A stretch of DNA of 64,000 nucleotides, taken from NCBI GenBank assembly GCA_011800155.1, contig CM022369.1, positions 1,922,001 to 1,986,000 on the forward strand, in the 5' to 3' direction. The position numbers were made by a program, and so were the translations under genes. Under the pieces are notes generated by a model that saw only the letters and a list, made by a program, of their open reading frames with translations, did no database searches and was not told the DNA's origin. How positions within the stretch are numbered: position 1 is the stretch's first letter; each line of letters starts with the position of its first letter. This DNA is from Flammulina velutipes (Eukaryota > Basidiomycota > Agaricomycetes > Agaricales > Physalacriaceae). Positions 23,405-35,310 of the stretch are shown here, piece after piece.

Positions 23405-25240
23405 TTACTCAAGTACTTTGCCAGGGTTCATGATACCATTAGGATCGAAGAGATCTTTGATCTTCCTCATCAAGGCAATACTCACTGCGCTCTTTGAGTA
23501 CTGTAGAGCATGCGTCTTCATGGCGCCAATGCCATGCTCCGCTGATATAGAACCGCGGTATTTAGCTAGATGGATGTTATCAACAAAGATGGTTTTGACA
23601 AATATTTCGTTACACACCGACGAGCTCGTAGACGAAAGGCTCCAAGGCATCAGTAATTTCTTGCGTGTAAGCGTCGGCGACAATATTCAAGTGCAAGTTG
23701 CCTAGGAAGACCTTGAGTAATTTGAATATTGACAACGTGAACCATACCATCGCCTACATGTCCATAACCAAGAACATGTCGTACAGCTCCTTCTCTGATG
23801 AGGCCTTTCGAACGCAATGCTTCTCGAGTTGCATCGACGCACTCCTTGAAAGAAGACAACGGTACGGAAATGTCATACTTGTATGCCTTGCCTTCTTTCG
23901 ATACAGCCTCTGTGACACCTTCACGAAGAGCCCAAAGAGAGGAGAACTGTGCAGGAGATTGAGACAAAACACCAGTGTTGATTAGAGGCTGATCAGCTTC
24001 CATTAGAGTTTCCAACAGGGTGTTGAGTTTCTGAAACTTGAGTGAGAGGCAGACATACAATAATAGCGACGGACCATACCTCTTCATCATGTTCGCGACG
24101 TCCACCACTAGTTTCAACAAGAACGAAACATTCAGCGCCTTCAATGTCTTCGTCACTGAGTGCACGGCCTTGTCCGTGTTTGACGGCTAGTTCATAAGCA
24201 GTGCGGTCGATGAACTCGAACGCCGATAGGATCTCTGAAAGCTGTCGTTTGACGATCTGATACAAAGGCAGGACGTTGTCAAAGTGCGGAAGAGCAAGAA
24301 TGACGTTATTTGACGCCTGAGGCGCGGGTGGGGTAAGAATCGAGACTGCTGTGATGATTCCCAATGTCCCTTCGGCGCCGATGAAGAGCTGTTTGAGATC
24401 GTAGCCTTTGGAGGAAAGTAAGATCATACGTGAAGGACTGGTTTAGCGATATGCGTACCAGTGTTATCTTTTCTTAGAGTAGTCAGTTGGTCGAGAATTG
24501 TTCCATCGGGAAGAACAACTTCTAAACCCAAAACCGAACCGTGTAAGGAGCCATAGCGTAGGAGGCGTAAGCCACCAGCGTTCGTTGCTACATTTCCACC
24601 TATGTGACAGCTGATAGGTTGTGTCAGTGTTTACCTACAAGGTATGAACATGAATACACACCTACCCTTGGCACCCAAATCGAGAGGCATAATGTGATTG
24701 TGAGGGGTTACGTAGTCGGTCAATGCTTGGAGGATGCATCCCGCGTCAGCAATCAAGACACCTTATGATTTATTGTTAGCACAACAGAGTAAGCTGTATA
24801 ATGATGGACTAACCAGATATCGGATCGAAGGAACGTACTTGATTCATGTTGGCGAGCGAAATGATGACCTCGTCGCCGATGGGTACGCTACCGCCGACGA
24901 GGCCAGTGTTCCCGCCCTGTGGAACAATGCCTATTCGTTTCTCGTTACACCATTTGACAATGTCGCTGAGTTCCTGGGTAGTTTTGGGTTTCAAAACGGT
25001 GGAAGCATTTCCTTTGTATTTTCCCATCCAGTCTTGGTTGAAAGGATCCAATTCGGTGGAAGACATTGATATCGGCGAGAGAGTTGTTATGATGGATGAA
25101 CTAGGAAGGATTTTTGAGAGATGGGCAATATCCTGTTCTGTGACTGAGTTGAGTTGGCTCTGAGCATGGCTAGCGCGAACATTGCGGAAGGATTTTGCCG
25201 CTAAGCGCGCTGAAATGCGCCGTGATGTTGAGAAGAGCAT
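23405..25240 (-). CDS. FAD-linked D-2-hydroxyglutarate dehydrogenase / D-lactate dehydrogenase (DLD2/D2HGDH type)
   Basis: This mitochondrial flavoenzyme oxidises D-2-hydroxyglutarate (and in some fungi D-lactate). The N-terminus [20 protein letters not shown] is Arg/Ser-rich and amphipathic, as expected of a matrix presequence. The FAD-binding (PCMH) domain shows [76 protein letters not shown] and [13 protein letters not shown]. The C-terminal FAD-oxidase domain has [19 protein letters not shown] (joined over an intron) and [17 protein letters not shown], the conserved metal-coordinating end. The C-terminus NPGKVLE is canonical. Six or so introns are inferred. Start 25240 is the first Met of the presequence. 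It is transcribed away from the CNH/GYF gene. Confidence 0.9.
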
Positions 25241-25560
25241 TCACGATGACAGCGCGAGTCAAAAGAGTTTCCGATCACGACTTACCGTAAGGCACGTGTG
25301 GCGTGGGAGCCGGACAAAGTATTGCAGCGGCAGCTCTGTCCCGAGGTACAACCCTGCATTTCTCTCCCTCCGTGTTTTGGTCGTCTGTGCGCATTCATTT
25401 TGGAACAGCTCATCATCTGTGTGCTTCATGCATCAGTACCCACAGGTGCCGTGCTCACTGTACTTGTAGTCGCCTTTTCTTCGTGAGATAAGGTCCTTCT
25501 TACCAATCGCGCTGTCGTATTGCATCCAACCCGCCACTTTCATCTATTCCACCTTTCAGG
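25241..25560. other. Divergent promoter, D-2-HG dehydrogenase / CNH-GYF gene
   Basis: About 320 bp lie between two divergent starts. The stretch is pyrimidine-rich toward the plus-strand gene (25490-25558), as is common upstream of fungal starts. No repeat, RNA gene or conserved frame is visible. Confidence 0.45.
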
Positions 25561-28500
25561 ATGCCGCATATCGTCGAAGAGGACCAATACAGTGATGCAC
25601 CAGACACGCTGGAAGACGACCGCTACGATGATCTTCCAAGAGGCATACAGCAAGTGGAGGTGCACACCATTGAATCCCCCACCAAAACAATCACCATTAC
25701 GTCCGGTCAGGACAAGGAGGGCAATTCGATTGTCGAGGCGAATCGCGGGCCCTCGATATCCAGCACTGCTGAAGGACCGACGGACTCTGCAAGTGCACGG
25801 AGCGTACCAGTTGTTACCGTATCTCGAGCTCAACCTCCTGAAACGGAGACCGCGCGGAATGCATCGCCATCAGCCACCTCAACATATGTTCCACCTCCGT
25901 CGCCTGCCCGCAGTAGTCACTCTGCGCGCCCAAGTGTCGTTTCAAACGAAGATCGTCGGAGCAGACGACGTTCGGTCACGGAGGTGCGCGTCTTTCACTC
26001 CTCAATTCGAACTACATTGACTTGGTTTAGTCCCGCGTTTCATCCAATCGGCTGTCAGGTTTCTTCAACAATCTGATTCATCGTAGAGAATACACGCCTT
26101 CTAATGGCAGTCCAATACACGAAGAACGCGCTCCATCCCAAAACGAAAAGGCAGAGACGTCTTCACGCCCAGAGTCTCCTCCCCTCCGTCCTTCCACTCC
26201 TCCTCCAGACTTACCCGCTCCAACACTCCTAGAACTTGGTCTATCACTGTCTGTTCTCACGTTGGACCTCTCACCAGCTCACTTCAGCACTCCACCTTCC
26301 AGCGGTGCCTTTCTGGCGCCACACTATCTTTTGCTTTGTCACGCACAAGGTCTTGACGTCCTTCCTCTCATATCTCCCCCTGCACCACAGCCATATGCGC
26401 TCGTCCGCCGAGTTTGTTTCAAAAGTGTAGTGGTCATGGAACAGCGCGGTGTCCTCGTTGCAATCGCTGGCAGGAGAGATGGCGTACGGGTTTACGCTCT
26501 AGAGGAAGTAAAAAGGGCAGTGGAATGGCGCATAGAAGTCGAGCTTCGTAGAGAAAGAGAAAAATTACGAAGAGAAACGAGCAGAAGATTACCGTCTGAC
26601 AGTCGGCATTCCTCCGACAAACGCCTGACTTCCGCATTGCGTACATCTCTTCCGACGGATGGATCGTCGACATCCCTCAAACAAGACAGTACACCGCTGG
26701 TACCTCGTACTCCGACAATACGGCGACCAAAGTCTCGGCCTTCCACTGGCCCTCCACCGATTCCACCTCCATCTGGGCAACCACCTCCTTACGCACCCAA
26801 CATCGAGTCCTTAGATCGACCCACACCAGTCACTTCTCTGACGACACCCCGTCCTCGCTCTCGCGGAACATCTGTTTCCAACGTACTCACTGGCCCAAGT
26901 CGTAGAAATACGACTACCTCCCTAAGACCCGAGGATCCTGATGCAAAGGCAGAACTGGTGGAGTCAAGTGATGACGAAGCTATCAACATTGTTGCTGCCG
27001 GTGCAAGCGGCAGTGAAGCTTTGGACGAGCGAACCAGTGCGACAGCGCATCAGTCCTCCGTTTTGCCTGCTTCTCCTACTGCGCATCATCCATTGTCACC
27101 CTCTATATCGCGACGCAATAGGCCCGCAAATCTGGATTTATCGCAGACACGATCCACCTCAATTCCTGCTCCTGAACCTTCACCTGCTCCGACTCTTATA
27201 ACCCTTCGTCAAGCACTCTCTCATTCTCCTTCCAGGGAGCACCGTGACAGCCCTTTTGACCCAGACACACCTACTGGAGATGCTGAAGACGACGAAGAAG
27301 ACGATGGAATCAGTCTGGCTCAGGTTCTTCAAGAGAGCCGACTTCCCGAACTTCCACCCGCGGGGACACGTCAAGCACAACAACCCATACTGATTAACAC
27401 AACCTCTGCAAACCCGGATGATAGTCCTCGAACCTCCGATGTAGCTTCAACTTACCACACCGATACCGAAGCATTTGGCTCCGTCAGTGCCCGTCGACGT
27501 AGGCGTTGGTCTGCTATCATTGGTCATCCGAGCGCCCCCAGCCTCAGCGATACTCTTCCCTCATCAGCTCCACCTCCAAGAGATCGTGTTCCCGGAATAT
27601 TGTCGCGCTCAACGTCGTTCAGGTCTAATCGGTCCGCTAATACTGTTCGCCCTTCCACGTCGCCGACCCAGGGCATGCCATCTTCAACGTCTGCATTCAA
27701 TGTGCCACCCGTGCCTGATCCAGCTCCTTCAATAGTCTCCTCCCATTCTTCCATTTCGCGCTCAAGATTCATACCTCGCATACTTACGAACGCATTCCAT
27801 AATCGACGTGGAGAAGATCGCCCTTCGTCTCCATCTAGACAGATAGAGGCGGACTCATCAAAACGATTCGTGGGAGCACCGCTTGTGGCGCAATCCCCAC
27901 CTCCCAAACTAGAGTATGTCAAGCTTCCAGGAACTAAAGGGGCGCTACTTGTGAAATCTGTTGAGACAGCCAAAAAGAGGTGATTGCCGACCACCTTTCT
28001 GTTTTGATTTCAGACTGATGTGTGTTGTAGTTTCCTTGCGATCTTGTGTGGAGAAAATGGGGAGAAGGTCGAACTCTTCGCTGGTACATATCGAACGGCG
28101 CTCGGACTGTCGCGAACTTTCATTTTGCCTGACTCACCTCGCTCGCTGGAGTTACAACTACAAGGAGACGATCTCGTCGAAGTTTTCCTGGTCTTTTCCC
28201 AGAACGTCTTCGGATTAGAGCCGGCCACTGTACGAGTTAGGGAAGTTCGTATTGGCCGCGCCGAAAGACGAGCTGCTAGAAGGAGGGCGCGCGAAGTTAG
28301 GGCGGTTGACCCCTCCAATACTGATGGGGACCCAGCTCCGGAGGAGGACACGAACGTCAATGTCAGCATTGGTGTATCCGTATCCGTTGGCTCTACTGTT
28401 GTCGCGACCGGGACCGGCAGACAACAGACGCCTCCCCTAATTCCTGCAGAACACCCGAGTCAGCCGACGGAGGCCAACAGTGAAACTGCTACGGACAGAC

Positions 28501-29711
28501 CCTCTACACCCGCAGAAGCAACGACCACGAATTCTTCCACGCATCCTGACGATCTGATTTCTTTGGCGACCGCCCAAATGGGACCATATACTACGTTCCA
28601 GCAGCTGTCGTTCGCGCCACACTTTCCCCTGGCTTCCATCGCCGATGAATATGTCATCCCCCCCACATATCCTGATTTCATTGATTATCGCAACGCGCAC
28701 GAACCAGATCCAGGATCTGATCTCGCTCAAGTTCAATTCTCCCCACCTGGTCTACCCGTTCCTGTTCCCTCGGCCCCTTCAAAATGGCTGTATAGGGATC
28801 CCAAGAACGTAGTTCACGGTAAGCAGATTCGAGTCAAGTCCCCGAAATCAAGATCTAACACATGAACAGGACCTTGGAAGGCAACTCTAATGCAGGCTTG
28901 GTATAAGGATGGACTCCTCCCTCCTGATTTACCTGTTCGCAGGGAAGAAGACTCGGACTTCATCTTGCTCAAGGACCTACGCCTCCAGAGTGTGGATCCA
29001 ACTCATCCCTTCCGTAGCGCTGCGCCTCCATCAGCAAGCGAACCACCCTCGATATTCCAACCTTCTGACAAGCCGCTTCTCAAGCCAATATCTCTTCTCG
29101 CTCAGCCGCGTCATTTCGGTCCACCAGCTCTCTTCTTTTCTTCAAGAGGCGGACATAGTACGACAATTGTTGATAATCGGGGACGTTCAGTGCTTAAAGG
29201 ACGGTTTATGTGGAGCAAGGATGCTCAGGAGGACTCCAAGACGCCTACGCAAAATCGCATGGGAGATGTAAAGCGCTTGGAGGCGTTTGACGTTCGGGAT
29301 AGATCTGTGCTTGTTGCGATGCGGCAAGGAGGATTGGAAGCCGTTGACCTCGGTGATGCGCTGCTGAGGCCTGCCGACGAGTCTCGTACCGCCTTACCTC
29401 AATTCAACCCAGGAGCTTCATCGTTTAACCGAAGAGGGCCTTTCGTTTGGAAGATGGGAACTCCGATATCTGACACTGCGGCATCCTTGCTACCTTCCAA
29501 GGTGAAGAACAGCCATAGTCATATACCCTCAAAGAAGATGAGCACCGGCTCCACCAAGTCTCCGTCTGGCAAGACAGAGTTCAACGTGGGCTATCCTGAA
29601 AGCGATATGCAAGACGAGGTTTTATTCCTTGGGAGAAAGGAGAACGAAATTTATATCTGTGAACGGAACGCTGGATCATTTAGGATCCTACGCCTTTGCC
29701 CTGTTTTGTGA
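25561..29711 (+). CDS. Large CNH-like protein with an embedded GYF domain
   Basis: This is a fungal protein of about 1,330 residues in four exons. After a disordered Ser/Pro N-terminus comes a beta-rich region resembling the start of a citron homology (CNH) propeller: LGLSLSVLTLDLSPAHFS, APHYLLLCHAQGLDVLPL and VVVMEQRGVLVAIAGRRDGV followed by RVYALEEVKRAVEWRI. A long disordered stretch (about 26570-27890) precedes more propeller-like strands (LEYVKLPGTKGALLVKSV, FLAILCGENGEKVELFAGTY). Then comes a clear GYF domain (about 28780-28990): KWLYRDPKNVVHGPWKATLM, QAWYKDGLLPPDLPVRREED, FILLKDL. After it, PPALFFSSRGGHSTTIVDNR and LEAFDVRDRSVLVAMRQGG read like further blades. GYF domains bind proline-rich ligands. 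CNH domains often bind small GTPases or membranes. The combined role is unknown. GYF is firm; CNH is moderate. Confidence 0.72.
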
Positions 29712-29892
29712 CGATGCTTTCCAATACGAATATACAGAGACTTTACGCTGATTCATGGGCGTGATTAATTTAGTATACTTTGACCTCCGTAATTTTCATT
29801 GTCTGAATGCGGCGCATGACATTACATAACGTAACCCTGACCCGAGTGAGCCTTTTGTCTTAAACCACAACCTTAAACTTGGGTTCCGCGAG

Positions 29893-31582
29893 ATGGTGGG
29901 TTTCGTTGCCTGACTGTATGAACCATGCTCACCGAGTTCCTAGGCTATCTTTCAAGAGGACTACAATGTCCCAATCAAATTCTTCATCCAACAAGATTTG
30001 CCTCCTGAACTTCGACAGGAGCTCTCGCAAAACATTGTCGTGAGTCTATTGAATACATATCCTGAAGCGCTCTCTTTATTCGATGCCAGGAAATGGGAGG
30101 ACGAGTTGAAAGCAAAGTACCGCGCCAAGGGTATCTCTTAATCTCTTTGGGATCGGAGAATGGAGAACGACTTCGGCGTGAATGGTCCTCGAATGAGCGA
30201 CCAGGTCGATTCTTCGTGCCATATACCTTCGTTCAAGCGTGCAAGATCGCTGCGACACATCTCCGACAGATCTTTACGGAAAATGGCATCCCTCTGCCTA
30301 TCCACATCCACTCCAGCATTTGTAATCCCAATGCCAGAGCTGCACTGAGCGATAGGATCCTGGTGCGTTGCTGCGCACCTACTTGGATATAATTGATCTC
30401 ATTCCACCCGATAGCATTCCGGTGGCGATCCGAACGCCTCTGCCTTGAATGCCCGTGTAATCCTTGCCGACCCAAATACGGAAGTCTTCCAGACTCTCGT
30501 CAAGGCAAGCGAGGGCAAGCCGGGCGTATACATCGAATCCTACATGTGGGTCAAGAAATGCATAGAAAAGGGAACAATTACCTATACTCCTGTGGTATTC
30601 AAAAATCCAGGCGGAAGGCGAAAAGGCGAAGAGTACGTTCCTTGTCACTGCCACAGAAATGATATTGACTGTTACTGACATAGGCGCACCCAATTCACGG
30701 AACAAGATGATCAGCTCCTTAGCGGTTGGATTGCTGCGAAGATTCCCTACAAAGAGACGGGAGGAAGAACAGGCAACAGGTTGTATCAACAACTTTGCGA
30801 GCTGGTAAAATTCCATCACCTCTTCCTTGGCGTTGGTATTGATAAGTTCCAGGCTGACGACGGCGAGTATGCTTGGGTTCGCCGACACACATGGCAGTCA
30901 TGGCGTGAACGTTATAAAAAGAATTCCGACCGTCTCGACAATATCATCGCTGGAATTGTTGCTGAAACCAAACCTGTCGTCGGAGAGAAGGGACAGTATG
31001 GGTATGTACGGGAGAAAACACCTCGAAAAAGACGGTCGACCAAAGTCAAGGATGAGAAAGATGACGAGGCACTCCGTGCAGAGATGGCACAACTCCAAAC
31101 ACAGAGACCTTTGTCTCACCTTCCTCCTCTGCCGGTGGATGGCCCATCCTCTCTCGCTGGACCTTCTGGTCCGCCTCGTTTAGTCGATGGGCAAGCTGCG
31201 CACGAAGAGGAGATGGAGGATGGTGACGAAGAGTGGCCTATCCGCGTCGGAGTGCTTCCTGCTCCGACTTGGGCCAAACGTCCGGCTTCTTCGACTTCTC
31301 CGGAAGGTAGCCCGCACAAGCGTCCAAGGACCAAGTAAGTCGGTCGTGGTGTTTCAGTTCTTGAGAGTCTCACCAGGTCACAGCGAATCTCTTGTTATGC
31401 CCTCAAAAGCGGCAGGGAGTGTCCATGTCGTCGATGCATCTCTTCGGGAAATTGCAAGTGACAATCTGTTCACAGTAGAGGAGGTGAAAGCGTACTACGA
31501 TAGATGCGGCGAAATGCTACGCACGGCGGACAGGTTCCAGAAAATGCGTGCGATGCTAAACGCCAATTTTGCTGAAGATTAA
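29893..31582 (+). CDS. rap1: RAP1-like telomere protein (BRCT + Myb)
   Basis: This is a homologue of the telomere/shelterin protein RAP1. Spliced exons give a first region with YNVPIKFFIQQDLPPELRQE, GGRVESKVPRQGYLLISLG and FVPYTFVQACKIA. A BRCT-like segment follows: ARVILADPNTEVFQTLVKAS ending YIESYMWVKKCIEKG. The Rap1 Myb domain has RTQFTEQDDQLLSGWIA, NRLYQQLCELADDGEYAW and VRRHTWQSWRERYKKN. A charged linker (KRPRTK) leads to a small C-terminal helical segment, EIASDNLFTVEEVKAYYDRC, that resembles the RCT interaction domain. It is reached by an intron at about 31335-31362; without that intron the protein would stop at 31338. The best start is ATG at 29893, followed at once by a GTGGGT donor and a 53-nt intron joining to GCT ATC TTT CAA. 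At least six introns are inferred. The start is inferred; the domains are firm. Confidence 0.85.
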
Positions 31583-31734
31583 CGGCACGACAGTGTATTC
31601 TATCTAACTATCTATCGGCGAGCACCGTCGGGTACATCAAACTCTGTAAGTATCTTATAGTTTGCTGCACGAGCGGGCGCGGAAGGACTGTCGAACAATT
31701 TTTGTTTCCTGTTTATTTATCAGTTAAATTTGTG

Positions 31735-33071
31735 CTATAATGTAAGGAAGGATACGAGCCTCTCTCCCGCTGCAGCTGAAGGGAATGATCCAAAAAGGTC
31801 CGGATGCTTCGGAAGCGGCGACTCTCTATAACATTGTTCAAATTCCAAGGCATTACAGAGGGTGTATATTACATACTTGAAGTAAGGATGTTCAAGCGCC
31901 TCTGCAGCGGTTATGCGGCACTCTGGATCATAAGTCAGGAAAGACATCAACAGGTCGATACCGCTTGACGTGAGATATGGAAATTTCTGACGGAATAGAG
32001 CTGGCTGGGGAGAGGGAAGACTGATGCTTTTTGCTAGAGGTAGAGTGAAGTACTCCGGCCAGGAGTTATGCGTCGGCGGTCCTAGGAGTTTGAAGATCAT
32101 AGATAACATTTCTAGCTCAGCCTTTGCTTGGAATAGAGGCTCTTTGAGGAGGAGTTCTGCAAAGATACAGCCTACGGACCACAAGTCGACGGCGGTGGAA
32201 TATGTTTTCGCGCCGAGGAGAATTTCGGGGGCACTGAGAGGATTGTTTTACCGGCATTTGGAGATGTAGAGAGAACGTACCGGTACCAAAGAGTTACTAC
32301 TAGCTGCGTCAATCCGCCAACGCCGACGGGATCTCCATATCGACGCGCTAAACCAAAGTCTGCCACTTTGATTGTGCCGCGGTTGTTCATAAGCAGATTA
32401 CTAGTCTTTAGATCGCGGTGGAGGATCCAATTCTCGTGGCAGTGATTGACAGCGGAAAGTAGCTGTAGCATGAGTGTCTTGATTTCGGATTGGAGGAACG
32501 GGGACGGCATCATTGTGAGGAGAGATTTGAGATCGTGTTCAATGAAATCCATTACAACGTAGACTCTGAGGGACAGGTAAAGACAAATAAGAGAACAAGT
32601 AGTGAACGCCTACTGGGTTAGCGTATCTCCGACGACAACCTCGCGGACATTCACGACATTCTCGTGTCGACATGTCATCAGCGCGTTGATTTCACGAAGC
32701 GCAGTGATGGGAAAGCCGCTTTTCTCTTCGTCAAGCTTTAGCTTTTTGAGTGCTACGATTTCGTTTGTTTCCCTGTCTTTCGCGCGAAAGACAACACCGT
32801 AAGATCCTTCCTCTATCTGGTTGAGGCGTTCATAGCAGTAAACTGAACGCGAAGATGTAATTGCAGGATGATGAGTGCGCGGGAGTACGTAGCGGCTACG
32901 CGAAGCTAGTACAGGGTTGAGGCTGGCTTGGTGAGATGCTGGTGGCGACGGGGTTATCTTTGGCTTGACACGACGTTCCGGCTGCAGTTGCGATGTTGGT
33001 TGCTCGTCGTCGTCGTCGTCGTCGATGTCCCACTTTGAACGTTTTCTGGAAGGCGTCGATGGGTTAGACAT
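31735..33071 (-). CDS. CDK11/PITSLRE-family protein kinase
   Basis: This is a nuclear cyclin-dependent kinase of the CDK11 (CDC2L1; fission yeast Ppk23) group, linked to pre-mRNA splicing and transcription. An N-terminal acidic, basic and Ser/Pro leader (DDDDDD after KRSKWDI) precedes the kinase domain: Gly loop [29 protein letters not shown], the PSTAIRE-equivalent helix [20 protein letters not shown], the catalytic loop [23 protein letters not shown] and [20 protein letters not shown], then [19 protein letters not shown]. The DLKSLL and LLGAKxYSTAVD segments are typical of CDK11. The C-terminal [16 protein letters not shown] also matches CDK11. About five exons are inferred. Start 33071 is the first ATG. 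The gene shares about 90 bp of upstream DNA with CBF5. Confidence 0.9.
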
Positions 33072-33161
33072 GGTGGAGAGCCAAGGTTGTTCGGCAGATT
33101 CCGAGGGCAGATCCGCCGGCAATTTTTTTGCTCAAGTCGACGGTCATCCACCTTACTCGAC
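33072..33161. promoter_or_regulatory. Compact divergent promoter, CDK11 / CBF5
   Basis: Only 90 bp separate the two start codons (33071 minus, 33162 plus), so both 5' UTRs and core promoters must fit or overlap here. The stretch contains a T-run near 33121-33129 and no obvious TATA element. Confidence 0.6.
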
Positions 33162-34945
33162 ATGGCGCCCTCAATGTCGAGCCAGCAAATTTCGTCAGCC
33201 CAAATTGACGGAAACTATGCAATAAAGCCAGAAAATACGCCACAGCTAGACACGTCGCAGTGGCCTCTTCTCTTAAAAAATTACGACAAATTGTTGGTCC
33301 GTTCAGGCCATTTTACGCCTATACCTGCTGGCTGTGTTCCTCTCAAAAGAGATATCATCTCATACATAAAGTGTGTTTCTGCCATTTGTCTGGATTTCCT
33401 GCAGTCCTAAGGCATTTTTAGATCTGGTGTTATCAACTTGGACAAACCTTCAAATCCGTCTTCTCATGAAGTTGTCGCTTGGCTGCGCCGAATCCTGAGG
33501 GTCGAAAAGACAGGACACAGTGGAACACTGGATCCCAAGGTCACTGGCTGTCTAATTGTCTGTATAGACCGTGCTACCCGTCTTGTAAAATCTCAACAAG
33601 GAGCTGGTGAGTTTTTTCCGCCATTCTTCTTGTCATTCTTGCTAACCTACGATCCAGGCAAAGAATATGTTTGTGTTCTGCGTCTTCATGCTCCACTTCC
33701 CGACCCAACTGCATTACCTCGTTCTCTTCAAACACTTTCTGGTGCCCTCTTCCAACGTCCTCCTCTCATCTCTGCCGTCAAGCGTCAGCTTCGTATTCGT
33801 ACGATCTACGAATCAAAACTCCTTGAGTTTGACGAAAAGCGCAATCTTTCCGTCTTCTGGGTCTCTTGCGAGGCGGGAACTTACATCCGAACACTATGTG
33901 TTCATCTCGGTTTGGTGTTAGGTGTTGGTGGCCATATGCAGGAGTTACGTCGCGTCCGCAGCGGTGCCATGTCAGAGAATGATGACATGGTCACTATGCA
34001 TGATGTGTTGGACGCACAATGGATGTATGATAGTACTCGTGATGGTATGTTTATTCCAAGACCTGCATGGAATATTGCTGATGATCCGCAGAATCTTACC
34101 TTCGACGTGTCATTCGCCCTCTCGAGTGTCTCATGGTGGGCTACAAGCGAATTGTGGTCAAGGACAGTGCCGTGAACGCCGTTTGCTACGGAGCTAAGCT
34201 CATGATCCCTGGTCTCCTCCGCTACGAGGCAGACATATCTCTAAACGAGGAGGTTGTCTTGATGACGACTAAAGGTAGGGACTCACTTGACTATTCTCAG
34301 ACCTGGGCTAAGCGTTTTCAGGTGAGGCAATTGCTTTAGGCATTGCTCAAATGTCCACCGTAGAACTTGCTACCTGCGACCATGGTGTCGTTGCCAAAGT
34401 CAAGAGATGCATCATGGAACGGGATACATACCCTCGACGATGGGGACTAGGACCTGTGGCGTTGAAGAAAAAGAAGATGGTAAAGGATGGTGCACTAGGC
34501 AAGCACGGTGAGAAACTTGATGGTGTCACCCCCACTGAATGGTCGCGGGACTACATCGACTATAACCGGGATGAGGTATATCCTAATGAAATCTTTTCAT
34601 ATTCGATATTTGACCTTCTTTTAGCAACCTCAAGCGGGTCCATCAACGACATCCGCTGCCGTTGTACAAGAAACTCCTGTAGTCAAGGAAGAAGTGACCG
34701 AAGTCAAGGAGGATAAGAAGAAGCGCAAGCGCAAGTCTGAAGTCGCGGACGTTGCAGATGTTACAATGGCGACCTCTGATGCTAAACCTGATGATGATGA
34801 ACGTGCTGAGCGAAAGCGTCGCAAAGCCGAGAAGAAGGCAAAAGAAGGCGCAGTTGCGGTTGAGGAAGAAGACGAGGAGGCCAAGCGTGAGAGGAAGAGG
34901 CTCAAGAAAGAGAAGAAGGCCAAGGAGGCTGCTGGTGAATCATGA
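33162..34945 (+). CDS. CBF5: CBF5/dyskerin, H/ACA snoRNP pseudouridine synthase
   Basis: This is the catalytic subunit of H/ACA RNPs, which pseudouridylates rRNA and snRNA in the nucleolus. The dyskerin leader has [20 protein letters not shown]. The TruB catalytic domain has [20 protein letters not shown], the catalytic-Asp motif [40 protein letters not shown], and [15 protein letters not shown]. The PUA domain follows ([39 protein letters not shown]). The tail beyond about 34640 is Lys/Glu-rich ([22 protein letters not shown]), as in yeast CBF5. About seven introns are inferred, including one within [11 protein letters not shown]. Start 33162 and stop 34943-34945 are well supported. The codon pattern is even throughout. 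Confidence 0.95.
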
Positions 34946-35310
34946 TCTATGTATCCGCTACGTTACCAACTACCTATGCACGTACATTCACCGTGTACAT
35001 TGTATTGCGTGTACTCTTCTTGTAATTGGCCGACATTGGACCTCAAGTCAAAGGCATTACTTCTTGACAATCACATAACTTGACCACACAATAAGCCATT
35101 CAGAAAATTTGCAAGAATCAACCCGATAGCACTGCATTCAAGTCTAATATGAAGAAGTAAAATATGTACCAGTACATAGACTGTTCAGAATCATGAAAAC
35201 CCGTGGGTTGGTGGTATAAGTACTAGTGTCTACTACTGAAGTCCGTCATTAGCCATAATGAAAAGAATGGACGGCCAGTGATGCCCAAGAAGTCAATCAA
35301 TAAAACCCGA
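34946..35310. other. Convergent 3' region, CBF5 / cupredoxin gene
   Basis: About 365 bp lie between two convergent stop codons and must serve as the 3' ends of both transcripts. AT-rich stretches near 35080-35180 could carry polyadenylation signals. No gene is visible. Confidence 0.45.
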
